The notes below the pieces were generated by a model. The model saw only the letters and a list, made by a program, of their open reading frames with translations. It was not told the DNA's origin and did no database searches. From the NCBI GenBank assembly GCA_002790195.1, contig PFUR01000028.1, forward strand, positions 1 through 64,000: a DNA stretch of 64,000 nucleotides. The letters are read 5' to 3'. Positions 16,073-25,431 of the stretch are shown piece after piece (the first letter of the stretch is position 1; each line of letters opens with the position of its first letter). This DNA comes from Flavobacteriales bacterium CG_4_9_14_3_um_filter_40_17. GTDB taxonomy: Bacteria > Bacteroidota > Bacteroidia > Flavobacteriales > Flavobacteriaceae. The position numbers were made by a program, and so were the translations under genes.

Positions 16073-16528
16073 TTATTTTTTTTCGGAAATATTCCAAGTT
16101 TTCTTGAACAATTGCATGAATGCCAATGTCAGTACCAAGGTTGAAGCAAAGCCTTCTACCAATAAGACAAACATCAAAATGCCGGCACCATTCTGATAAT
16201 CCGATTTCCATTCGCTCATGATAACATCGACAAAACCCGGGTTGACGTGAAACATATATATCCCCATGAACAAAGTGAAAAGCATAGTTGCTAAAAAACC
16301 GGATTTGATTCCGATTTTAAAACCTTCAAAATAGGTAAAGCCTTGCACATCCCTAATTTTGTATGCTTTGATAGACGAATACAACCCATAAGACATGATG
16401 ACTCCATTAAACAATCGCAACCAAGGGTTTTCGTGTAATCCGAAAAGCTTGACAATAAGGAAATAGGCAATAAGGGTGATGGCAATGTTGAATCCGTATT
16501 TGAGTGGCACGGTGGTTTCTTTCTTCAT
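16073..16528 (-). CDS. DUF4199 family membrane protein
   Basis: Inner-membrane protein of 151 residues with about four hydrophobic helices (roughly 10-27, 38-55, 70-90 and 117-140). The pattern KYGFNIAITLIAYFLI, then FTYFEGFKIGIKSGFLATML and a GAGILMFVLLVEGFASTLV helix matches the Bacteroidota-specific DUF4199 family. No function is known for the family. It is a single gene with its own terminator, divergent from the M16 peptidase operon. Confidence 0.75.
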   Translation of the reverse strand: MKKETTVPLKYGFNIAITLIAYFLIVKLFGLHENPWLRLFNGVIMSYGLYSSIKAYKIRDVQGFTYFEGFKIGIKSGFLATMLFTLFMGIYMFHVNPGFVDVIMSEWKSDYQNGAGILMFVLLVEGFASTLVLTLAFMQLFKKTWNISEKK

Positions 16529-16643
16529 AATTGGGATAAGGATTTGGTTAATTTGTGTTAAATATCAGAAATTATTTGATACAAAAATATTTTTTTAAGG
16601 TTAAATTAATTCTAATCTCAAAACTTTCATGACAGTTATTCCT

Positions 16644-16651
16644 TATTTTTG
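16644..16651 (+). promoter_or_regulatory. Putative -7 element of the M16 peptidase operon
   Basis: TATTTTTG matches TAnnTTTG. A start near 16658 would give a 60-base leader and supports the inner ATG at 16719 over the frame start at 16629. No convincing -33 TTG is seen. Confidence 0.4.
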
Positions 16652-16718
16652 TAACATGGGTCGGTCAAATCAGACAAACCTTTTAGTCGAATTATTTTCT
16701 AATAAATTAACAAATGTT

Positions 16719-18029
16719 ATGAAAAAAAATGTATTAGCTTTTATTTTAATGCTTTGCGGGCTTTCTTTCTATGCCCAACAAGTAAAGTTTGAAGAATATG
16801 ACTTGCCCAATGGGCTTCATGTTATCTTGCACCAAGACAATTCAGCTCCGGTAATAGCCACCACGGTGATGTATCATGTGGGTGCAAAAGATGAAAATCC
16901 TGATCGGACCGGTTTTGCCCACTTTTTTGAGCATTTGCTTTTTGAAGGAACAGAAAACATCGGCCGTGGCGAATGGTTCAAGATTGTCTCAAACAATGGC
17001 GGGCAAAACAATGCGACAACTTCCGATGACAGAACGTACTATTATGAAGTTTTCCCTTCCAACAATCTCGAACTTGGCCTATGGATGGAATCTGAGCGGA
17101 TGTTGCATCCGATCATCAACCAAATAGGTGTGGACACTCAAAATGAAGTTGTCAAAGAGGAAAAAAGATTGCGCGTAGACAACCAGCCTTATGGCAAGAT
17201 ACTTGAAGTCGTCAAAAAAGATATTTTCAAAAAGCACCCGTATCGATGGACGACCATTGGCTCGATGGATCATTTGGATGCAGCTACTTTGGATGAATTT
17301 TTGGCTTTTAACAAGAAATATTACGTGCCCAACAACGCAACCTTGGTAGTAGCCGGTGACCTTGAAGTCGAAAAAACCAAAAAAATGATTGCAGACTATT
17401 TTGGGACTATCCCGCAAGGAGAAAAAATTATTAAAAATTTTCCGGCCGAAGATCCTATTACCCAAACAATCAACAGCAAAGCTACCGACCCGAATATTCA
17501 GATTCCCGCTATTATAACGGCATACAGGACACCTTCTTTCAAAACCCGTGATGCACGCATACTCGATTTGATTTCAACTTATTTGAGTGACGGTAAAAGT
17601 TCGGTGCTTTACAAAAAATTGGTGGACGAAAAGAAAATGGCACTTCAAGTTTTAGCCATCAACCTAAGCCAAGAAGATTACAGCACATATATTGTGTTTG
17701 GCCTTCCGATGAGTGGCACAACCCTCGAACAGATTGTTGCAGAGATAGACGATGAAATTGTCAAGCTACAAACCGATTTGATTTCTGAAAAAGACTACCA
17801 AAAGCTTCAGAATAAATATGAAAATCAATTTGTCAATTCCAACGCAAGCATAGCCGGTATCGCAAGCAACTTGGCTACTTTCCACATGCTATACGGCGAC
17901 ACCAACCTGATTAACACAGAAATAGAGATTTATAGAACCATTACCCGTGAAGAAATCAGAGACATTGCAAAAAAATATCTGAATGCCAACCAGCGCTTGA
18001 TCTTGGAATATCTTCCCGAAAGCAAATAA
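16719..18029 (+). CDS. M16-family zinc peptidase, catalytically intact
   Basis: Exported pitrilysin/M16-type metallopeptidase, 436 residues. The start at 16719 is chosen because MKKNVLAFILMLCGLSFYAQ is a clean signal peptide; the frame extends to 16629 without support. The inverted zinc motif HxxEH is intact (H68-F-F-E71-H72, in GFAHFFEHLLFEGTE), and the distal glutamate lies in VVKEEKR further on. The second half (VPNNATLVVAGDLE) is the usual M16 C-terminal half-domain. The next gene, 59 bases on, encodes an M16 relative without HxxEH. The two probably form a heterodimer, as in other bacterial M16 pairs. The substrate is unknown. Confidence 0.9.
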   Translation: MKKNVLAFILMLCGLSFYAQQVKFEEYDLPNGLHVILHQDNSAPVIATTVMYHVGAKDENPDRTGFAHFFEHLLFEGTENIGRGEWFKIVSNNGGQNNATTSDDRTYYYEVFPSNNLELGLWMESERMLHPIINQIGVDTQNEVVKEEKRLRVDNQPYGKILEVVKKDIFKKHPYRWTTIGSMDHLDAATLDEFLAFNKKYYVPNNATLVVAGDLEVEKTKKMIADYFGTIPQGEKIIKNFPAEDPITQTINSKATDPNIQIPAIITAYRTPSFKTRDARILDLISTYLSDGKSSVLYKKLVDEKKMALQVLAINLSQEDYSTYIVFGLPMSGTTLEQIVAEIDDEIVKLQTDLISEKDYQKLQNKYENQFVNSNASIAGIASNLATFHMLYGDTNLINTEIEIYRTITREEIRDIAKKYLNANQRLILEYLPESK

Positions 18030-18088
18030 ACAACTATTTAATTATCAATGCTTATTCAATTTTTTAAGCAACTTTAAAATTAAAAAAA

Positions 18089-20170
18089 ATGAAATCTAAA
18101 TTTTTTATACCGCTCTTACTTCTTTTCATCGGACTGACTGTAAACGCACAGATTGACCGAAGCAAACAACCCAAAGCGGGGCCTGCTCCCGAAATCCAGT
18201 TGGGAACACCCCAAAGCTTTACGTTGAACAACGGGCTAAGGGTACTTGTTGTTGAAAACCACAAACTCCCCAGAGTCAACATCAGTTTGACCCTTGACAA
18301 CGCTCCCTACTTAGAAGGTGCCAAAGCAGGTGTTTCAGATGTATTCGCCGGAATGATTGGCAACGGAACCACTTCCATTTCAAAAACCGCTTACAATGAA
18401 GAAGTGGATTTTTTAGGTGCATCCATCAATTTTTCAGGATCCGGAGCCTTTGCCAACACCCTGTCTAAATATTTTCCGAGAGTACTCGCTTTGATGGCTG
18501 ACGGCACACTCAATCCACTTTTGACAGAGGAAGAGTTTCAAAAAGAAAAGGACAAACTGATTGAAGGCCTTAAAACAGATGAAAAAAGTGTAACTGCAGT
18601 CGCAAGACGCGTAGAAGCTGCATTGGCTTATGGCGTAAATCATCCGTTCGGTGAATACGTTATTGAAGAATCGGTAAAAAACATCACCTTACAAGACGTT
18701 CAATCCTTTTATCAAAATTTCTTCGTTCCTGAACATGCCTATCTGGCCGTAGTCGGGGATGTAAAGTTTGAGGATGTTAAAAAATTAGTGGAGTCTAACT
18801 TTTCTTCATGGAAAATATCTGTCGCTCCTAATGTAGCCTATAACATTCCAAAAGATGTCCAATACACCCAAATCAATTTTGTGGATATGCCCAATGCAGT
18901 TCAATCTGAAATTGCGGTCGAAAACCTCATCAATGTAAAACTTTCAGATCCAGATTATTTTCCTTTATTGGTTGCCAACAATATTCTTGGCGGAGGTGCC
19001 AACGCGCGTTTGTTTCTCAACTTAAGAGAAGATAAAGGTTTTACCTACGGAGCTTATTCGAGAGTTGGCAACGACAAGCGTTATCCCGTCCGTTTTGTAG
19101 CTTCCTCAAGTGTCAGGAATGCTGTAACAGACAGTTCGGTTGTTGAATTCATCAAAGAAATCAAGAAAATCCGCGATGAAAAAGTCTCAGCCGATGATTT
19201 GAAATCTGCCAAAGCAGAATATGCAGGCTCATTCGTGATGTCGCTTGAAAACCCGCAAACGCAAGCTCGTTTTGCACTCAATATTTTAACTGAAAATTTG
19301 CCTCAAAACTTCTACGAAACATATTTAGCTAAAATAAATGCAGTAACCGCCGAAGATGTTCAGCGTGTTGCAAAAAAATATTTTCTGGCAGACCATTTGC
19401 GAATTGTCATTACCGGAAAAGCAAGTGAAGTTTTACCCGGTTTGCAAGCATTAAATATTCCTATTTTCTATTTTGATAAATATGCAAATCCAACCGAAAA
19501 CCCACTTAATAAGAAATCGGAAACCGTCAATGTAAGTGCCGAAGAAATTTTTGAAAACTATTTTAAAGCCATCGGAGGCAGAGATAAAGTTGCTGCCGTA
19601 AAATCTATCTATCAAAAAGGCAGTGCAGAAGGATTGGCCCCTTTTCCAATCCAATTTGAAATCAAAAGCATGACCCCAAACAAAGAAGTACAGACAATCT
19701 CGGCAGAGGGAATGGGGACTTTGCAAAAAGTTTCTTTCAACGGCGAGAGCGGCTACCAAGAAGCCCAAGGCCAAAAGAAAGTTTTGGAAGGAGACGAACT
19801 CGCCCAACAAAAAGCGAGCCGGCCGATTTTTCCGGAATTATTCTTTAAAACAGAAGGCTATAAGCTCTCCGTTGAGGGTGTAGAAAAATTAGATGCGGGT
19901 GATGCTTATAAAGTGAAAGTGACTTCCCCCAACGGGAAAGACTCCTATCGATATTACAGCAAAGAATCCGGATTGTTGTTGCAAACAGAAGAAACGATGG
20001 AAATGCAGGGAATGAGCCTATCTGAAACCAAAGAACTATCTGATTACAAAGAGGTGAATGGGTTGAAAATACCGACGGTTTCTACCTCGACTGTCGGCCC
20101 TCAAAAAATCAAAGTGGTTTTTTCAGAGATCAAAATAAACGAAGGTGTAAACGAAACCGATTTCAATTAA
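18089..20170 (+). CDS. M16-family peptidase homologue lacking HxxEH, fused to a C-terminal lipoprotein-sorting-like domain
   Basis: Partner-type M16 protein, 693 residues, with signal peptide MKSKFFIPLLLLFIGLTVNA. The M16 fold is visible (FTLNNGLRVLVVENHKLP, NNILGGGANARLFLNLREDK, and the region ending FYFDKYANP). Where the active subunit has HFFEH, this one reads DVFAGMIG, so the zinc site is lost. From about residue 475 a further domain of some 220 residues follows (ENYFKAIGGRDKVAAVKSIY, then KETEELSDYKEV-like strands ending INEGVNETDF). It resembles the outer-membrane lipoprotein-sorting (LolA-like) fold often seen in Bacteroidota exported proteins. It likely stabilises or targets the upstream active peptidase. 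Terminated by a hairpin inside the convergent gene. Confidence 0.85.
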   Translation: MKSKFFIPLLLLFIGLTVNAQIDRSKQPKAGPAPEIQLGTPQSFTLNNGLRVLVVENHKLPRVNISLTLDNAPYLEGAKAGVSDVFAGMIGNGTTSISKTAYNEEVDFLGASINFSGSGAFANTLSKYFPRVLALMADGTLNPLLTEEEFQKEKDKLIEGLKTDEKSVTAVARRVEAALAYGVNHPFGEYVIEESVKNITLQDVQSFYQNFFVPEHAYLAVVGDVKFEDVKKLVESNFSSWKISVAPNVAYNIPKDVQYTQINFVDMPNAVQSEIAVENLINVKLSDPDYFPLLVANNILGGGANARLFLNLREDKGFTYGAYSRVGNDKRYPVRFVASSSVRNAVTDSSVVEFIKEIKKIRDEKVSADDLKSAKAEYAGSFVMSLENPQTQARFALNILTENLPQNFYETYLAKINAVTAEDVQRVAKKYFLADHLRIVITGKASEVLPGLQALNIPIFYFDKYANPTENPLNKKSETVNVSAEEIFENYFKAIGGRDKVAAVKSIYQKGSAEGLAPFPIQFEIKSMTPNKEVQTISAEGMGTLQKVSFNGESGYQEAQGQKKVLEGDELAQQKASRPIFPELFFKTEGYKLSVEGVEKLDAGDAYKVKVTSPNGKDSYRYYSKESGLLLQTEETMEMQGMSLSETKELSDYKEVNGLKIPTVSTSTVGPQKIKVVFSEIKINEGVNETDFN

Positions 20171-20188
20171 CATAAATTCTAAATCCTA

Positions 20189-21091
20189 CTAACTGCTCGA
20201 ATCGACTACCGGTTCGGGCAGTTTTTTTTTGTGGGTCAGATAGACCCCTATCAAAACTACCAGGCCTCCAACAATCTGATATACGTTCAATTTTTCTCCA
20301 TCCAAACCGCCCAACAACACCGAAACAATAGGCATCAAATAAGTCACGGAAGATGAAAAAATAGGCGATGAAACCTGAATCAATCGGTTGAACAAAATCT
20401 TGCCGACTCCTGTACCCACAATGGCTAAAAAGGTAATTGCGAGCAGTGATCTGCCCATTTGTGGAGTTGTCCAATCGGTCTGAAAAAAATCGGAAAAAAG
20501 AAAAACTAACCCTGTCGGTAGTATCAAAAAAATAAAATTCCAAGTCGCCAAAGCGATTGGGTCTAAATCAAATAAATATTTTTTGATGATGTTGAAGTCG
20601 GCCGCATAACAAGCTGAGGCAACTACAATGAAAAAAGAAAATTCCAATTGCCCTGCATCAGTCAAGTCACTACCGGAAAGAATCAGGATAGTAGCGCCAA
20701 TTAATCCCACGAAAACGCCCCAAAGTTGCCTTTTCTGAAAACCCATTCCAAAGACAAAAACACCCAAAAGCAACGTATTCAAAGGAGTCATCGAATTGAG
20801 AATCGATGCAATCGAACTGTTGATTTTGGTCTGCGCGAATGCAAACAAAAAAGTTGGGATAAACACACCGATAAATGAAGAAAGCAAAACGTATTTTACG
20901 TGCCTTTTTTTGAGATGGTGAATCCGGCCAATCCCCACAACCAACAAAAAAGACGCCGAAATCAATATTCTTAAGGCTCCGAGTTGCATTGGGGTCAACG
21001 CCAACAAGCCTTTTTTGATTAATATAAACGAACTCCCCCAAACCAAAGACAAAAAGATAAGTACAATCCACTTTGACTCAGGTTTTTTCAT
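20189..21091 (-). CDS. EamA/DMT-family transporter
   Basis: Inner-membrane transporter of the drug/metabolite superfamily with ten predicted helices in two EamA repeats, 300 residues. The ATG at 21091 is used; the longer frame begins at a TTG (21109) and adds six residues. Features: WIVLIFLSLVWGSSFILIKK at the N-terminus, ALTPMQLGALRILISASFLL, the repeat-1 end LNSMTPLNTLLLGVFVFG, and repeat 2 with SPIFSSSVTYLMPIVSVLLG. Such proteins export or import small metabolites; no substrate can be assigned. Its last codons also encode the plus-strand terminator of the M16 operon. Confidence 0.9.
   Translation of the reverse strand: MKKPESKWIVLIFLSLVWGSSFILIKKGLLALTPMQLGALRILISASFLLVVGIGRIHHLKKRHVKYVLLSSFIGVFIPTFLFAFAQTKINSSIASILNSMTPLNTLLLGVFVFGMGFQKRQLWGVFVGLIGATILILSGSDLTDAGQLEFSFFIVVASACYAADFNIIKKYLFDLDPIALATWNFIFLILPTGLVFLFSDFFQTDWTTPQMGRSLLAITFLAIVGTGVGKILFNRLIQVSSPIFSSSVTYLMPIVSVLLGGLDGEKLNVYQIVGGLVVLIGVYLTHKKKLPEPVVDSSS
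20191..20230 (+). terminator. Terminator of the M16 operon, embedded in the end of the EamA gene
   Basis: An 11-bp stem AACTGCTCGAA (20191-20201) with TTCGGGCAGTT (20213-20223), one G-U pair, is followed by T residues to 20230. Almost the whole element lies within the last 14 codons of the convergent EamA gene, whose stop is at 20189-20191. Confidence 0.85.
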
Positions 21092-21109
21092 GCTGCTATT
21101 TTTTGGCAA

Positions 21110-21448
21110 AAGTCGGATTTTTTAATTTCAAAAATGAATTTATTCAGATATTTTAAAGTCAAACCTAAAAACCTATGTTCGATTAATCCAAAATGCGTCA
21201 GTTTGAGTGAAATTCCGAGAGGAATTTTGTATCGAAAAACCAGCATTTTGAATACACTTTTCTCCCAAATTCTTGGAATCAAAGCACTCGAATTGACGTT
21301 TTTTGTATCCATTATAAAAATAATTGAACTCAGGTTAAAATAATATTTTTTTGAAAACAACATAAGAAAACATTTATCTATTCACGGAATTTAAAAAATC
21401 ATTCACCCCTCATTTCAAACAAATGTCAGACTATTAGCGCTTTAATTA
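21110..21448. other. Intergenic region without a convincing gene
   Basis: About 340 AT-rich bases between the EamA transporter and the GH13 gene, which are divergent. Short open frames exist on both strands but none has a conserved look, a promoter or a credible start. A phage- or RNA-like structure was not seen. Confidence 0.5.
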
Positions 21449-21477
21449 TTGAATTAGTGTAAAATGAGTTAGTTTTG
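21449..21477 (+). promoter_or_regulatory. Promoter of the GH13-flavoprotein unit
   Basis: TAGTTTTG (21470-21477) matches TAnnTTTG, with a TTG (21449-21451) 18 bases upstream. The inferred start near 21484 leaves a 13-base leader before the ATG at 21497. Confidence 0.55.
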
Positions 21478-21496
21478 CAAAAACCACCTATTTCAG

Positions 21497-22870
21497 ATGA
21501 AATATCTGCTGATTTTGATTCTCACCATATCGACGATTGGATGCAAAGACATTCCTTCAGAGAGTCCGGGTTTTTTACCCAAATTGGCTCCTTTGAATCA
21601 AGAAACCATAGAAAAATCAGTAATCTATGAAGCCAATATCCGTCAATACTCTGCAGCCGGCACTTTTATAGCTTTTGCTAATGACCTTCCTCGACTCAAA
21701 AACCTTAAGGTGAAAATCGTTTGGCTTATGCCAATTCACCCAATTTCAGAAAAAAAGAAAAAAGGAACACTCGGCAGCCCCTACTCCGTAAGCGATTTTC
21801 GTGCAGTCAATCCCGATTTCGGCAGTTTGCAAGATTTTGATTTTTTGTTGGATGTTGCACATACAAACGGCATGTATGTAATTATGGATTGGGTTGCCAA
21901 CCAAACGGGCTGGAATCACAAATGGATTGCTGAACATCCAGAATATTACCAACAAAACGAGAAAGGCGAAATCCAAGGCCCTTCCGATCCTAAAACTGGG
22001 GAATCTTGGGGGTGGACAGATGTGGCTGCGCTCAATTACAACAATCCCGAACTCCGAAAAGCCATGTTACAAGAAATGCTTTATTGGGTAAAAAATCATA
22101 AAATAGACGGATTCCGATTGGATATGGCTCACAATATTCCCGCTGATTTTTGGAAAACCGCCTTTGACAGCATCAAAAAAAACAAGTCTGACTTCTTGTT
22201 TATTGAAACCGAAAAATCGGAAATGATTTCCAAATCAATCGATGCACATTACGATTATGTTGCACAACAACTGATGAATCAAATAGCTAATGAAAGAAAG
22301 TCTGTTGCAGATTGGGACGCCTATTTTGATGTAAAAAAAACGGCCAATAAACCGACGGCCATCTCTATCAATTCTACCTCAAACCATGATGAAAATGCTT
22401 GGAACGGAACCACCTTCGAACGACTGAATGGAGCTGCCAAAACCTTTGTTGTCTTAACTTATTTGATGCCCGGAATACCGATGATTTATAATGGCCAAGA
22501 ATTTGACAACAAAAAACGGCTTCCTTTTTTCGATAAAGATTCTATTTCCCACACCAAAGGAAAATTTTATTCTCTATACGAAAATCTTGGCAGGCTCAAA
22601 TTCAATCACCCTGCGCTAAGCTCAAATATTGAAAAAGGAGTTTATACAAGAGTTCACAGCTCACCTGAAAAAGATGTGTTGTGTTTTTGGCGAACTAACA
22701 ACAACGATTCAATTTTATTTGTAGCCAATTTGAAAAACCTTCCCAATCAATTTAATCTTCCCATAAGTGGAATCTACAAAGACTATTTTTCCTGGAAAAT
22801 TATCTCGATTACGAATGAAACCACTTTTAATTTCGAGCCTTGGGAATACAAAGTTTTAATCAAGCAATAA
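21497..22870 (+). CDS. Alpha-amylase-family (GH13) lipoprotein
   Basis: Lipid-anchored alpha-glucan hydrolase, 457 residues, lipobox cysteine 16 (ISTIGCKD). The GH13 conserved regions are visible: region I DWVANQTGW (glutamine in place of the usual histidine of DxVxNH), region II GFRLDMA with the nucleophile aspartate, region III LFIETEK with the acid/base glutamate, and region IV STSNHDE. PIYNGQE-like text (IPMIYNGQEFD) and a C-terminal beta domain complete the enzyme. Catalytic residues are therefore intact. It is far from the SusCD locus and followed after 15 bases by a flavoprotein gene. The exact specificity (alpha-amylase, neopullulanase-like or glucosidase) cannot be decided. Confidence 0.9.
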   Translation: MKYLLILILTISTIGCKDIPSESPGFLPKLAPLNQETIEKSVIYEANIRQYSAAGTFIAFANDLPRLKNLKVKIVWLMPIHPISEKKKKGTLGSPYSVSDFRAVNPDFGSLQDFDFLLDVAHTNGMYVIMDWVANQTGWNHKWIAEHPEYYQQNEKGEIQGPSDPKTGESWGWTDVAALNYNNPELRKAMLQEMLYWVKNHKIDGFRLDMAHNIPADFWKTAFDSIKKNKSDFLFIETEKSEMISKSIDAHYDYVAQQLMNQIANERKSVADWDAYFDVKKTANKPTAISINSTSNHDENAWNGTTFERLNGAAKTFVVLTYLMPGIPMIYNGQEFDNKKRLPFFDKDSISHTKGKFYSLYENLGRLKFNHPALSSNIEKGVYTRVHSSPEKDVLCFWRTNNNDSILFVANLKNLPNQFNLPISGIYKDYFSWKIISITNETTFNFEPWEYKVLIKQ

Positions 22871-22885
22871 CCGATTGTTTACCTG

Positions 22886-24127
22886 ATGGTCGAAAAACAT
22901 ATTCCCTATTATTTGTTTGATATTGTTATCATAGGTGGCGGAGCGGCGGGATTTTTTGCCGCTGCAAAACTGACGGAATTGAATCCAAAAGCATCCATTT
23001 GCATTTTGGAACGAGGTGCAGAGGTCATGCAGAAAATAAAGGTCTCGGGAGGCGGCCGATGCAACGTCACACATGCGTGTTTTGACCCCGAAGAATTGGC
23101 CAAATACTACCCGAGAGGTTCAAAAGAATTATTGGGTGCTTTTTATCGCTTCAATCCCAAAGACACAGTTGAATGGTTTGAGCGCAAAGGCGTGAAACTA
23201 AAAACCGAATCCGATGGGCGGATTTTTCCGGTATCGGATAATTCCCAATCCATCATCCGCTGCCTGTTGCAACAAACCGAAGATAAAGGGGTTTCTATCT
23301 TAAAAGGACAAGCTGTAAAATCGATAAAAACCTCCGGTTCCGGATGGGAAATTCAGACCAAATCACATCTTTTCAAATCTCAAAAACTCATTGTTGCCAC
23401 CGGGAGCAGCCCACAAATTTGGCAATTGCTGAGCGATTTGGGACATCAAATCGTTTCACCAGTTCCGTCCTTGTTTACGTTCAATATAAAAGATCCCAGA
23501 ATTGATGGATTGGCAGGGATTTCTGCAAAAGTGGCTATCGCCGTGGCAAAAGAAAAACTCAAGACAAGCGGCGCGTTGCTTATCACACATTGGGGCATGA
23601 GTGGCCCGGCAGTTTTGAAATTGTCTGCTTGGGGAGCGAGAATCCTTTTTGAAAAAAACTATCAATTCGGTATAATCGTCAATTGGTTATCCGTCATCTC
23701 TTTAGTTGAATCCATTGAAATCCTGAAAAATCTCAAACAAAATCAACCCAAAAAGACCATAGGTGGCAAATCGCCCTTCGATTTTCCGAATCGGTTGTGG
23801 GATCGTTTGGTTGGTGCTGCAAATATCAATCTTGAAATGCGATGGGCTGACCTTTCACATGTTCAACTCCAAAATTTAGCCGAACAATTGACCCGTTGCC
23901 GATTTGAGGTTACCAGCAAAAGTACTTTTAAAGAAGAGTTTGTCACAGCGGGAGGTGTTGACTTAAAGGAAATAGACTGTAAGGCTTTTGAAAGCAGGCT
24001 TCACAAAAATCTTTATATCATCGGAGAATCGCTCAATGTAGATGCCGTCACTGGTGGATTTAATTTCCAGAACGCTTGGACTGGCGCAGCATTGGCAGCA
24101 CACGCAATTTGCGGCGTCTATTCCTGA
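22886..24127 (+). CDS. HI0933-family FAD-dependent oxidoreductase
   Basis: Cytoplasmic flavoprotein of 413 residues in the HI0933/'aminoacetone oxidase family' group (Pfam HI0933_like). The dinucleotide-binding loop IIGGGAAGFFAAAKL lies near residue 15, followed by VSGGGRCNVTHA and FPVSDNSQSIIRCLL. Later come GALLITHWGMSGPAVLKLSAW, VTAGGVDLKEID and the C-terminal FAD block NVDAVTGGFNFQNAWTGAALA, all typical of the family. The physiological reaction is unknown; relatives have been linked to tRNA or amine oxidation without firm proof. It is probably co-transcribed with the GH13 gene, though no functional link is evident. Confidence 0.9.
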   Translation: MVEKHIPYYLFDIVIIGGGAAGFFAAAKLTELNPKASICILERGAEVMQKIKVSGGGRCNVTHACFDPEELAKYYPRGSKELLGAFYRFNPKDTVEWFERKGVKLKTESDGRIFPVSDNSQSIIRCLLQQTEDKGVSILKGQAVKSIKTSGSGWEIQTKSHLFKSQKLIVATGSSPQIWQLLSDLGHQIVSPVPSLFTFNIKDPRIDGLAGISAKVAIAVAKEKLKTSGALLITHWGMSGPAVLKLSAWGARILFEKNYQFGIIVNWLSVISLVESIEILKNLKQNQPKKTIGGKSPFDFPNRLWDRLVGAANINLEMRWADLSHVQLQNLAEQLTRCRFEVTSKSTFKEEFVTAGGVDLKEIDCKAFESRLHKNLYIIGESLNVDAVTGGFNFQNAWTGAALAAHAICGVYS

Positions 24128-24139
24128 TCAAATAAAATA

Positions 24140-24164
24140 GGTAATTTACGAAAAGTAGATTACC
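24140..24164. terminator. Hairpin between the flavoprotein gene and queA
   Basis: A 10-bp stem GGTAATTTAC (24140-24149) with GTAGATTACC (24155-24164), one G-U pair and a GAAAA loop, lies between two convergent genes. On the minus strand it is followed by a U-rich stretch, so it best serves queA; on the plus strand there is no T run. Confidence 0.6.
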
Positions 24165-24186
24165 CGTTTGAAGGTCAAATTCAATT

Positions 24187-25236
24187 TTATAAAATCAACA
24201 TGGCATCGCCATAAGAGTAAAATCGGTATTTTTCTTTGATAGCTTCTTCATATGCTTTTTTGAGAAAGTCATGTCCGGCAAAGGCTGATGTCATCATCAA
24301 CAGCGTAGATTTGGGCATGTGAAAATTAGTAATCATCGCGTTGGGAATACTGAATTCATACGGTGGAAAAATGAATTTATTCGTCCAGCCTTGATAAGAA
24401 TTCAACATTCTGTTGGAAGAAACCGAAGTTTCCAAAGCACGGACAACCGTGGTGCCTACTGCGCAAACCCTCTTTTTGTTGACCAACGCTTTATTGATGA
24501 CATCTACCGTTTCTTGCGGAACAATTGCATCTTCAGAGTCCATTTTGTGTTTAGACAAATCCTCCACTTCCACCGGATTGAAAGTCCCCAAACCTACATG
24601 GAGCGTCACTTCCGGAAAATGAATTCCTTTAATTTCAAGTCTTTTCAACAATTGTTTTGAAAAATGTAATCCGGCTGTTGGTGCTGCAACTGCTCCTTCA
24701 TGTTTTGCATAAATGGTCTGATATCGTTCTGCATCTTCGGCTTCTACTTCTCTTTTGATGTATTTAGGCAAAGGGGTTTCACCCAAATTATTCAATGCTT
24801 TTCGGAAAGATTCATAAGGACCATCATACAAAAAACGCAAAGTCCGCCCGCGCGAAGTCGTGTTGTCGATTACTTCCGCCACCACATCTTCTGCTTCTCC
24901 AAAATAGAGTTTGTTGCCAATTCTGATTTTTCTGGCCGGATCAACCAAGACATCCCAAAGACGTTGCTCTTGATTGAGCTCACGAAGCAAAAAAACTTCA
25001 ATGCGTGCGCCCGTTTTCTCCTTGTTGCCAAAAAGGCGTGCGGGGAAAACTTTGGTATTGTTTAAAACCATCACATCCCCTTCATCAAAATAATCAATTA
25101 CATCTTTAAAATGCTTGTGGTCAATGGTTTTAGTCTTGCGGTCAAGTACCATCAAGCGAGACTCATCTCTGTTTTCAGTCGGTCTTTCAGCCAATAATTC
25201 TTCCGGTAAATTAAAATTAAAATGTGATAATTTCAT
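24187..25236 (-). CDS. queA: S-adenosylmethionine:tRNA ribosyltransferase-isomerase
   Basis: Transfers and isomerises the ribosyl group of SAM to preQ1 at the wobble base of tRNA (Asp, Asn, His, Tyr), making epoxyqueuosine; cytoplasmic. 349 residues, usual length. Hallmarks: [93 protein letters not shown] and [19 protein letters not shown]. It has its own good promoter and lies downstream of the SAM-regulated met operon. The link to SAM is biochemical; it is not under the riboswitch as far as can be seen. Confidence 0.97.
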   Translation of the reverse strand: MKLSHFNFNLPEELLAERPTENRDESRLMVLDRKTKTIDHKHFKDVIDYFDEGDVMVLNNTKVFPARLFGNKEKTGARIEVFLLRELNQEQRLWDVLVDPARKIRIGNKLYFGEAEDVVAEVIDNTTSRGRTLRFLYDGPYESFRKALNNLGETPLPKYIKREVEAEDAERYQTIYAKHEGAVAAPTAGLHFSKQLLKRLEIKGIHFPEVTLHVGLGTFNPVEVEDLSKHKMDSEDAIVPQETVDVINKALVNKKRVCAVGTTVVRALETSVSSNRMLNSYQGWTNKFIFPPYEFSIPNAMITNFHMPKSTLLMMTSAFAGHDFLKKAYEEAIKEKYRFYSYGDAMLIL

Positions 25237-25287
25237 GGGTTGTTTTTGATTTTAAGGAGTTGCGATTAAATCTCCTTTTCGAATCGG

Positions 25288-25319
25288 CAAATATACGTCT
25301 GTCCAATAGGCGTTGTCAA
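25288..25319 (-). promoter_or_regulatory. Promoter of queA
   Basis: On the minus strand TTG (25319-25317), 21-base spacer, TATATTTG (25295-25288). The inferred start near 25281 gives a 45-base leader. No preQ1-riboswitch-like motif was seen in that leader. Confidence 0.7.
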
Positions 25320-25431
25320 GCAAAAACCTGTTTATTTTGAGAAATAGATTTTTGGAGGGGCTCCTGCGGATAAAAACGGCTTGTTTAGGTAGCTCTCAGT
25401 ATCACGATTGAAACCGAAGCCGACATCAATC

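Noticed and set aside
21088-21363. Short frames on both strands in the 21.1-21.4 kb gap
   Set aside because: Neither has a conserved look, promoter or credible start; the region is AT-rich spacer.
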